Shown here piece by piece: positions 1-9,600 of a stretch of 23,884 nucleotides of DNA (positions are counted from its first letter, which is position 1; every line of letters begins with the position of its first letter). The position numbers and the translations under genes were made by a program. The stretch is from assembly GCF_000003815.2 (NCBI RefSeq), contig NC_049981.1:32153682-32177565 (forward strand), written 5' to 3'. This DNA is from Branchiostoma floridae. Taxonomy: Eukaryota; Chordata; Leptocardii; Amphioxiformes; Branchiostomatidae. Below the pieces are notes generated by a model that was not told the DNA's origin, searched no databases, and worked only from the letters and a program-made list of their open reading frames with translations.

Positions 1-193
1 TAACGATAAAAAGTAAAAAATATTTTAAGGACGGAGTTCGTCGATGTTAATAAGGTTGTATTCCACCAAAGCCACGTTACGTAGTTTTTACAACTGTATT
101 AACGCTGTTCAGGAGGAGATTTGTAGGGGTACAACAAAATTTGAGTATCGCCGTTTGGGGCACTGAGTATGGCGGTACGTTTGTGTAAGTCAC

Positions 194-203
194 AAGATGG
201 CGG
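194..203 (+). promoter_or_regulatory. YY1-like element AAGATGGCGG
   Basis: AAGATGGCGG matches the core of the metazoan YY1 motif (AAGATGGCGGC), which often lies just downstream of transcription starts in TATA-less promoters. It is present unchanged upstream of gene B at 18197-18206. The ATG inside it also opens a 28-codon ORF. The match is seen; the function is inferred. Confidence 0.4.
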
Positions 204-283
204 ACACTCCTGTAGGACCCGCCCGTTCCAAGGTCCACAGGTCCAAAGTACTGTTCCGTTTGGACCTTGGTAACACTTACTAG
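197..283 (+). other. Upstream ORF of 28 codons, or alternative first exon, of gene A
   Basis: ATG at 197 has a strong start context (A at -3, G at +4) and opens MADTPVGPARSK..., ending at TAG 281-283. Gene B has the same 28-codon ORF at 18200-18286 with three amino-acid changes. A GT at 270-271 would leave phase 1, the phase needed to join exon 2 at 938, so this could instead be an alternative first exon of about 24 codons. The donor (GTAACA) is weaker than GTGAGT at 607. It could also simply be untranslated leader. Confidence 0.35.
228..270. repeat. 10-bp perfect inverted repeat in the presumed promoter or leader
   Basis: CCAAGGTCCA (228-237) and its reverse complement TGGACCTTGG (261-270) are separated by 23 bases. 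Both arms are unchanged in gene B (18231-18240 and 18264-18273), while bases between them differ. It could be a leader hairpin or a paired binding site; each arm contains an AGGTCC(A), a nuclear-receptor-like half-site. Confidence 0.5.
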
Positions 284-575
284 TAGGTTACACATTTTGT
301 TGACTACTGCGTGGTGACTACTCGACGGCATGATATGTGCTGAGTTTCTTCAGTTCAGTTCATCCTCTGACAGGTGTCTCCAGGATTTCCACTAATTGTG
401 TACGCTTTTCTTAGCACGCCTGACGTGTACTACATCATGACTCCATTCTAACGGTAGATATCACCTACATAACGTACCGATTGCCTCCCCAGTATAACAC
501 ACCAGTCTGGGATGTCTTCTGTCTAGTCCAACATACAGGGACTCTGACCTTCCTGATCGGACGTCACAACTTATC

Positions 576-583
576 TGACGTCA
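576..583. promoter_or_regulatory. Palindromic CRE/ATF site TGACGTCA
   Basis: TGACGTCA lies 13 bases before the start codon, with a half-related GGACGTCAC 19 bases upstream of it. Both are kept in gene B (full site 18579-18586). The palindrome is the consensus CREB/ATF site. Its use here is inferred, because such sites normally act upstream of the transcription start. Confidence 0.4.
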
Positions 584-596
584 TTTGTTTATCACC

Positions 597-606
597 ATGG
601 AAATAG
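597..606 (+). CDS. Gene A exon 1 (start codon exon)
   Basis: The 10 coding bases encode M-E-I plus one base of a glycine codon. The donor GTGAGT (607-612) is a perfect consensus. The paralogous exon at 18600-18609 has the same length and phase. The start context ACCATGG is optimal. Intron 1 (607-937) holds a CAAA microsatellite and nothing else recognised. Confidence 0.7.
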
Positions 607-3600
607 GTGAGTTACAGTCTTCATATTCACATTAAATTCACTGTTTTTTTTTTATTCACAAAAAAGTCTCTTATGTGCAGATAGGCTGATGTGACTTCAT
701 AAGATATGTTACTCCATCCTCAAGGTCCAGTCTATCTTAGTTCAGTAATCGCACTCATTTTGACTCTGATTAGCCGCTGTGTTGTACAATACTTTCAATC
801 CAAACCTCACCTTTATTCTAGTTTCTTGATTCATCACTGTTGCATATGGAATGACCTAAAGGATTAAAAATTCTGAAACACAAAAACAAACAAACAAACA
901 AACATGTTTACATTTTGAACCTGTTGTTTCCTACCAGGTCCGCGTGTTGTCCTCCTGCACGCAGCAGAGGATGGGGAGTTCGTCAGGAGGCTGGTGGAGA
1001 AGCTGATGGATCTGTACGCGGGTTACAGCCTACCCCAGACAGACATCTCCTGTCAGCAGGTCACAGGCACTCCCGGTGACGTCAGCCGCGCACAGCTCAC
1101 GTCCACACTGACCCTCGGCAGCGTGAAACTTGTCGTGCCCGTGATCAGCAGACACCTGCTTGCTGACCAGTCCTCGCTCACGGTCGGACTGGAAACTGCC
1201 GTGAGGAACAACAAGCCTCGATACGTCATTTGGCTGGACCAGAACAAGGATGACTTCCGTGAGTTCGGCACGTTAGTCAGCCGGCAGTACCAAACCCTGG
1301 AGGCGCCGGCCAGGCGGGTCCAGCGGGACAGGGTTGAGGAGACGATGCCCGGCAGTGGTGTCAGGTGGATGGAAGGCATCGCCTGGGATGTGCGTGACGC
1401 GCTCTGCAGACAAACAGGTGAGGGTGGACATATCATGGCTGTTACATGATGTAATCAGCGGACTGTAGAAACAACCGTACAATCACGTCAAGTATGTCGT
1501 ATAACTTAATCATTTTCATCTTATATCACTATGCGTGGAATAACCTGTGGGATAGGATCTTCTTTGCTTGGATATGTGGACGGCATCTTGACCGAAATGT
1601 AATCTGCAGCGATAACCCCTTTGCACTGATTGAAGGCTAACATCAGAATGATAGTGTTCCTGTAGAATAGATGCTACTGTTGTTTCGTTTACAGAAATTT
1701 AGTTTTTTCGTGAATGCATGTCTTTGCCGTAGTGAGTTATCTAGACACTTCATTAACTAATATGGTGTCCCTACAAAGTCTGAACCAGATTAGACTGACA
1801 TGTGCCGTTTGTCTGTCCATCTCCACAGGTGAACTAAGGAGGCCGTGCTGGCAGGCCTTGCTCGACACTCGTGCGTTCCTGGCGGACAACATGAACCTCC
1901 CAGCTGTTGTCACGCGGCTGGAACAGGAGAACCAGCTGAGTCCGGCTGAGGTCAGGGATATCCAGGTAAGGTACACGGTGGAAGTGGCAATTATCAGAGT
2001 CGGTATAACAACATCACTGCCACATGTACTTCACATTCATACTGTTTTATAGGCTTCAATATGCCCGTCCTAATCTGTACTTAACAACATTTTCACTACA
2101 TGGGCCGCGGCAGCACACACTTCTGACGATATAAAGCTCTAAATGCGTTTCTTTCGGAGCCGCCCAATAGCGCTATAGACTTTGCGATATGTTTTTACAA
2201 TAAAATTGCGATAAGTTCTAAAACAAAACGGCGTGAACTAAAAACAAAAGTCAATATGAAGTTTCATCATACGTTCTGAGCTAGATTACAGGTCCAGAGC
2301 TGTTGTTCGTCGGTAGACCTAAAAGCCATTTGCATAAAGTCTATAAAGTATATGGTTTAAAAACTATATATACCGTCAGCAAACACCATGAATGATGATT
2401 GACAAATACTGGGTCATTAATAACACTCCTTCAAGTGTTACTGTGAAGGTTAAAGTGTTACGAATTTTTGCAATAAGAAACGACGTCAAAAGCTGCATCA
2501 CACGTGCCAGGTGTCGCTTATTGTAGATACCAAAACTGCGCTCCAACAAAAGTTAGAGCAAATTTCTTCTATGCCGGCACATGTAAAAGGATTGTAATAG
2601 ACAGATATTTACCATATTCTACGTGCTACAGAATAAGTGCAACAGAATGAGCGGTACATGTAGGTGTGATCTTGTTGTATAAAACTGCGCCCTGCGCGTG
2701 TTGAATAGCAATGGTCAATTGACTGTATACTTGAGGATGACTAGTATAGTTGTGTACCTGTATGTTATCATATATGTATACCTAGTTCTTACTCTTTGTT
2801 TACTGATTGAAACCACAGATAAAGGATAAAGTTATACAACAGTTGTTGTGAGGTGACACCACCCCTGCCGATGTTCCCTCCCCCAGGCGGAGCCGACACC
2901 AGTAAGCAGGGGGGAGCGGTTGTTAGACATGCTGTTAGACAGGGTCAGGAATCACACCCCTTCAACTGTTGCTGTGAAAGTGAAAGTGTTTCAACTTTGC
3001 GCAATAAGAAACGACGTCAAAAGTTGCAAAAATAATGACTGTACTTTTAATCAAAGCTGCCAGGTGTCGCTTATTGTAGATACCAAAACACAATCAAGAG
3101 CAAATTACTTCTATGATGGCACTTTTAATTGATACATCAGATTGGAATAGACAGATATTTACCATTTTATAGGCTACCAACATACGCAGCACATACTGAA
3201 ATACGTGCTACAGAATACGTGGTACATTATACGCAGTACATGTAGGTGTGATCTTGTTGTTTAAGATTGCACCCTGTGCGTGTTGATTAGCAATGTTCAA
3301 TTGACTATATATTTGAGGATTACTAGTATAGTTGTGTACCTGTACATTAGCATATATGTATACGCCTACCTTGTTAACGTTCTTGCTCTTTATTCACTGA
3401 TTGAAACCTAACAAGCAGAGATAAGGAGAAAGTTATACAATAGTTCTTACTTTGAGGTCACACCACCCCTGCCGATGTTCCCTCCCCCAGGCGGAGCCGA
3501 CACCGTTAGGAAGGGGGGCCCGGTTGGTAGACATGGTGATGGACAGGAGGCGGCAGGCTGTATATATAATGTATGATAATATCTGTTAAAAACCTGACAA

Positions 3601-6600
3601 TCACAGAGGAAGTATACAATAACAGTAGTACATAAGTATCTACCCTAACCGACAGTCGTTACTGTGAGCTCACACCACCCCTGCCGATGTTCCCTCCCCC
3701 AGGCGGGGCCGACACCAGTAAGCAGGGGGGAGCGGTTGGTAGACATGCTGCGGGTCAGGAGTCGGCAGGAGCCGTACGACTGGTTAGTGCGGGTCCTGCG
3801 GGAGGAAGGACAGGACTTCCTGGCGGAGGAGATGGAGGAATGGGAGCGGTTCTGGGAGCGGCGGAACGGCATCGGGGAACAGCAGGCGGCACAACCTGGT
3901 CAGCAAGCCGCACAGAGGGGAAATTTCGCGCAGGAAAGTCAATGTAGGCTATAACTTAATTTCATTCTCTAAATATCGATACCTCTATTAAACGTTTACA
4001 ACATCGAATTTAGTACTTCCAGTGGTCTAAAGAATTCGTACCTCGGGTAAAAAATGTGAATTTTACTTGATTCCTTATACATTCAAACATCAATACCTCT
4101 AAATCTCTTTCTCTAATACAAAGTTACAATTGGAGATTTCCTAGGTTTACTCGATGTCACAATTATTTTCATATCTCGGATTAGAGATAAGGATCATGTC
4201 TATGTATCCAATTCGCAAGTCATCAGAAGGATAATGTATGACGTTAATGGGATTTGTTAAAGTCGAGGATATCCGATGATATTCAATTCCGGGATTGGCT
4301 GCTAACAGTAATTTCATTCTGGCGCATCTTTGATGCCTCAAATTTCGGTCAGATATCTTTCATGAAGATACATACATACATCAACGACCGGAGATCGTAC
4401 ATACTGTGTCGCCTCGGACCTTTCATAAAGGAGGGAGCTGTGTGCTACACCTGTATTTATCATACTTTATGTGTTTCTACTCCAGTAACTATGCAGAAAC
4501 ATCTACGTCATCCCGGTACGCATGCGCACTGTCTGTTTTACAAGGACACCTTAACGGGATCATTTACGTAATAGTAGAGACAGTGTATTACAGCACCGAG
4601 TTTTACTCACCTTTACGGGGTGGCATACCCTTTCTTCCCCTGTGATACTTAATTTAGAAGCTTGCCACTAATATCGTTATCACCTCGTACATTTCTGTGT
4701 CACCTGTTACACATCGAATTCTCATTACTTCTTTTCTGCTTTCTTACAGGACGGATCAGCAATTCATCTTAAAAAAAATTATTGTACACTGTCCAGCCAA
4801 TATTGTGCTGTCTACACTTAAGTAATCATAATTAATGTAGTAACCTTTTCCGCCGTACAGTAGCAACCATTAAGAAACAACCACGTCATCCCGGCGGACA
4901 TGCCGACAACGTGACAACACCTTCCGAAGTCAAGTGTGTGATTCTGGGACAGACGGAGGCAGGGAAGACCAGTCTGCTCAACTGTATGATGAAGGGTCAA
5001 GGTCACGTGGAGATTGAAACTAACAGAACCATCGGTGTTGACGTCATCACTTACCATGACACCAAGAATGACGTCAAGTACGAGATGTACGACTTCGGAG
5101 GTCACCAGATCTACCACTACACGCACCGGTTCTTCCTGACACGTCAGGCCCTGCACATCCTCAATGTAGACCTGCCAGGATACAAGTCAGAAGAGTTCCA
5201 GGAACGAGTGGGAACGTGGCTAACATCTGTGACTTCCCACGTGTTCAACCCGGCTATCCTTGTTGTAGGAACCAAAGTCGACCTGTTCCCGCCAGACAAG
5301 GCCGAGGAGATGATAGCAGCAGCTTGTTCCTCCATCCAGAGAGACATCCAGGCCGCTGAGAGTAAAATACAAACCAAGCTGAACGAAGAGATCCAACTCT
5401 GTCAGAAGGCGGTGGATGCAGCGGACGGCAAATTAGACATGACCGGACCTTTCTACGGTCTCACAAGAGACGACATCTTGGCCAAGAAAGAGTCTCTGGA
5501 GAATTTACTTGACGGACGACCCAAAGGTCTGTTAAATGTACAGGTTATCCCGGTCAGCAGCAAGACGTTCCAAGGTATCGAAGCTCTGTGCGACAAGATG
5601 GCAGAAATGGTGAAGGACGAGCGATTGTTCCCTGCTGCCCGCCAAGAGCTGCCGACTTCCTGGACGGAACTGTCAGAAAACATCAAGACTTCAGGACGGC
5701 TGTACCTTCATGTCAGGGATTGTCAGGACATCGGAGCAGCTGCAGGGATGAAGGAATCAGACGTCCTGAACGCGCTCAGCTATCTGCACGTGGCTGGACA
5801 GATCCTGTTCTACAACCACATCAAGGGGATGAAAGATCTGGTCTTCCCGGACCCAACCATCATCCTCACACTCTTCAAGCAGATCTTCAGGCATGACCTA
5901 CCGGCATATCTGGACAGCATAGCCGAGTCTCTCTCTGAACATACCAGAGCGCAGTTTGATGAAGACAGGGCGTCTTTCTTGAAGACGGGCAGGGCAAGCG
6001 ACAGTTTCATGAAGACCTTGCTTGGAGACAGCATTGCCACCTTTAACAGTCTCCTTCCCCTGATGAAGCACTTCGGCCTGTGTTACTCAGGGTCGGTGAT
6101 CTTTCCATCAGAGCTTCCTGCCGCCCAGCCTGACGAGGTGGCGCGCTGCTGGCCAGAGGTTGTTCCATCAGGCGGAGAGGAGATCTGTATTACTATAGAG
6201 TACAGCCAAGAGCCTCCTCTGGCTGTGAGGCGTCATGTGCCGGGTGACTTGTTGAGGATATCTGAAGGAAACTGGGAACGGCCACTCGAGCTTCCTGACG
6301 TCAGAACGCCGGAGGACGTCATTGGCAAATATTTCATCGGTAATCATCTTCATTCAAGTATTAAAGGAACTTTGTGTAGTTCTATATGTAGTTGCATGCA
6401 ATATAAGTAGCTTTATACACTAGATGTTATATTTTTAACAATAAATGAAGACATACGGTAATTCACTTGATCTGATAGTTCCTTAGACGTATTTTCAACA
6501 CTGATGCTCCTGGGTCCCTTTCTATCCACTTTGAAAAAAAACCTTGCTCACCTCGTGGATATGTTGATTTGTTCATTCTTACAATCTTGACATCCTTTCT

Positions 6601-9600
6601 ATCTAGACAACCGGCTGTACCAGCTCAGCAGAGCTGTTGGTGAGGAGTACCAGCTGTGGATCCGGCTGGGACAGGAGCTGGGGCTGAACAGGGGCGTGCT
6701 GGACAACATTAGAGGTCATAATAACACCCAGAAGGCGTTCCAGATGCTGAAGGCGTGGCGCACCAAGACCCCCCATGGACCGCTCCACTACCTGCCGCAG
6801 CTGGAGGAAACACTGCAGAACATGGGCAAACCGGACCTGGCTGCAGCTGTACAGAGGGTGTATAAGGTGCGTTAATGAAGTTTAATCCTATGTTCATTGA
6901 CACATTGATAATCATATACAACCATTAGATGCTTCAGGGCATTATGGCATGGAAAACTTCCTGGGTAAATTATAAGGCACTATATTTGCATGAGTGAACA
7001 GATGATAGTACAACATTTCATTATTTTTTTTTCCAATTTCACAAAGAGAGGATTGCCGACGGATAGGTTATAGTTTATGTATAAAATTTATATTGTCCTC
7101 TTTAGTTAATTTTTTTCTTTGTACTGTTAGTCTAGATACATCTGTATAGTTCACCCATGATGTGAAAACGTCGACGTCAGTATCGACTATATTCCGTGTA
7201 TCCAGGAGTACCGTGATGCATTGCCGTTACAAGAGGTCAGCCCTGAGATGACCGGAGACGGGGGGTGGTGAGTAGCCGTTTTAACCCCACCTGACTCTAC
7301 AGGTTCCAGCAACAATATTCTGCCATAAACTACATAAGTGTGCATGTTTGAATACGTTACTTTTATTGCATCAGGTAATCGCAAGGGCGAGGAGACGAAA
7401 TGAAAAGAACAGACACCACATCTGATCCGGGCTCTTTTAGTGACCTAATACTCATTACATCAGAAAATCCGCCGATCGAAATATGTAGAATACTTTGTTC
7501 ATCTTTTAAATGGTCTCGCACATTATTGTTTATTCACTTACATATGCGAACATGTGAGGTTTGGAGACAAAGTTTATTTCTATTTCGTAAGGACAGAGTA
7601 TAAAATTCAAAGGTCGACTTAGAACATGATTTTGAGAGCATACTCTTTTGCCGTAGTAGAGGCTCTCTTCCATCATATATGCATTCCAACCACATATTGA
7701 GTACATTTAAGATGCCAAGCTTTGTCCTATCCGCTGTTTCACACCTGCATGTTTGAACACCTGGCTACAACACCTGTGTTTATCTCCTCAGGTCCCTCCG
7801 CTTGCCAGGTGAAGGGAAGTACCTGTGCAGACGGACCGACCTGGGCGTGGTGACGCCCTAACCGCTGTGTCAAACCTTTATGTTTGAACACCTGGCTACA
7901 ATACCTGTGTTTACCTCCTCAGGTCCCTCCGCCTGCCAGGTGAAGGGAAGTACCTGTGCAGACGGACCGACCTGGGCGTGGTGACGCCCTACCCGCTGTT
8001 TCACACCTGTATGTTTGAACACCTGGCTACAATACCTGTGTTTATCTCCTCAGGTCCCTCCGCCTGCCAGGTGAAGGGAAGTACCTGTGCAGACGGACCG
8101 ACCTGGGCGTGGTGACGCCCTAACCGCTGTGTCAAACCTTTATGTTTGAACACCTGGCTACAATACCTGTGTTTACCTCCTCAGGTCCCTCCGCCTGCCA
8201 GGTGAAGGGAAGTACCTGTGCAGACGGACCGACCTGGGCGTGGTGACGCCCTACCCGCTGTTTCACACCTGTATGTTTGAACACCTGGCTACAATACCTG
8301 TGTTTATCTCCTCAGGTCCCTCCGCCTGCCAGGTGAAGGGAAGTACCTGTGCAGACGGACCGACCTGGGCGTGGTGACGCCCTAACCGCTGTGTCAAACC
8401 TTTATGTTTGAACACCTGGCTACAATACCTGTGTTTACCTCCTCAGGTCCCTCCGCCTGCCAGGTGAAGGGAAGTACCTGTGCAGACGGACCGACCTGGG
8501 CGTGGTGACGCCCTACCCGCTGTTTCACACCTGTATGTTTGAACACCTGGCTACAATACCTGTGTTTATCTCCTCAGGTCCCTCCGCCTGCCAGGTGAAG
8601 GGAAGTACCTGTGCAGACGGACCGACCTGGGCGTGGTGACGCCCTACCCGCTGTTTCACACCTGTATGTTTGAACACCTGGCTACAATACCTGTGTTTAT
8701 CTCCTCAGGTCCCTCCGCCTGCCAGGTGAAGGGAAGTACCTGTGCAGACGGACCGACCTGGGCGTGGTGACGCCCTACCCGCTGTGTCACACCTGTATGT
8801 TTGAACACCTGGCTACAATACCTGTTTATCTCCTCAGGTCCCTCCGCCTGCCAGGTGAAGGAAAGTACCTGTGCAGACGGACCGACCTGGGCGTGGTGAC
8901 GCCCTACCCGCTGCACGTGACCTACAGGAGTGCGAACTGGTCCGACAACTGGCAGCAGGTGGGGGAATGGATGCCGGTGGGTCCGCTCTTCTCCATCCAG
9001 TGTGAGGACGTGGAGGGGCCGGTGGACATCCTACTGCCGCACGTGCTGCACCTGACGAAAGACAATGGTGTGTTTCATATACCATTTTTTCTGTTCAACT
9101 CAAAAGCGATTGTTGTTGAACTGCGCGAAAAGCGGAATTGATCAGGTGAAGGCCGGCTGACAAAGCCTTCGCCAGTGGGTACGTTGGCGCAGCTGATCTG
9201 TGGGAAAATAAGAGGGATCGATACCATGTAAAGTTATTGGTCTCGTATTAGCCACATGGTGATCTACATCATTCACCCGGACGGGTGTGTCACCCCGTAA
9301 GGGGCGGTATAACCCGTCGTGTGCGAACATGTGCGAACATGTACAGGCTTAGCCCTTGACAATAGCCTACGGCTAGTTGGGCAGCCCTGTCTGTTTGTTA
9401 ACAGCTGAACAAATATATAAATTAAAGATTATTGCAATTATCTGTGAATTTCTTTTATTTGCCAGACCCTGACAAAGTGCGCATGAGAGTTCAGGTAAAG
9501 GCGTCAGTGGTTATGTTGGCGCAGCTTATCTGTTGCAAAATACTGTCTACTATATTTGGAAGGAGAATGTAAAGTTATTGCAGTTATCTGTTTATTCTTG

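Larger units (their letters stand above)
1..596 (+). promoter_or_regulatory. 5' flank and presumed promoter of gene A
   Basis: This non-coding flank is closely matched by 18006-18599 upstream of gene B, so both genes inherited the same presumed promoter. It contains a YY1-like AAGATGGCGG, a 10-bp inverted repeat, a short upstream ORF and a palindromic CRE next to the start codon, each listed separately. No clear TATA box was seen. Its promoter role is inferred from position and paralog conservation; the left edge of the region lies outside the window. Confidence 0.5.
1966..3702 (+). other. Intron 3 of gene A, containing duplicated exon 4 blocks
   Basis: At 1737 bp it is longer than the 1113-bp intron of gene B. 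Extra length comes from tandem copies of a block made of intron sequence plus the acceptor and start of exon 4. Homologous intron pieces lie near 2425-2545 and 2960-3090, and once in gene B near 20535-20660. Two truncated exon copies are listed separately. Confidence 0.7.

Noticed and set aside
77-331. Minus-strand open frame of 84 codons, matched by an equal-length frame at 18080-18334
   Set aside because: Its conservation follows the whole duplicated promoter block. About a dozen amino-acid changes with few silent ones indicate no protein-level constraint, and no domain is recognisable.
3687-3947. Alternative frame across exon 4 (Gly-rich product)
   Set aside because: It is a shadow of the CARD frame. 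The CARD pattern and splice phases support the other frame.
7400-7603. 67-codon open frame in intron 7
   Set aside because: No splice-compatible borders, no recognised domain and no paralogous comparison in this window.
7730-8912. The 131-bp array as a CRISPR array
   Set aside because: Units are contiguous and repeat their whole length, with no unique spacers, in an intron-bearing eukaryotic gene.
7730-8912. The array as nine coding repeats of a protein domain
   Set aside because: A 131-bp period shifts the frame at each step, and copies 1, 3 and 5 have an in-frame TAA. Only the final 129-bp step stays open.
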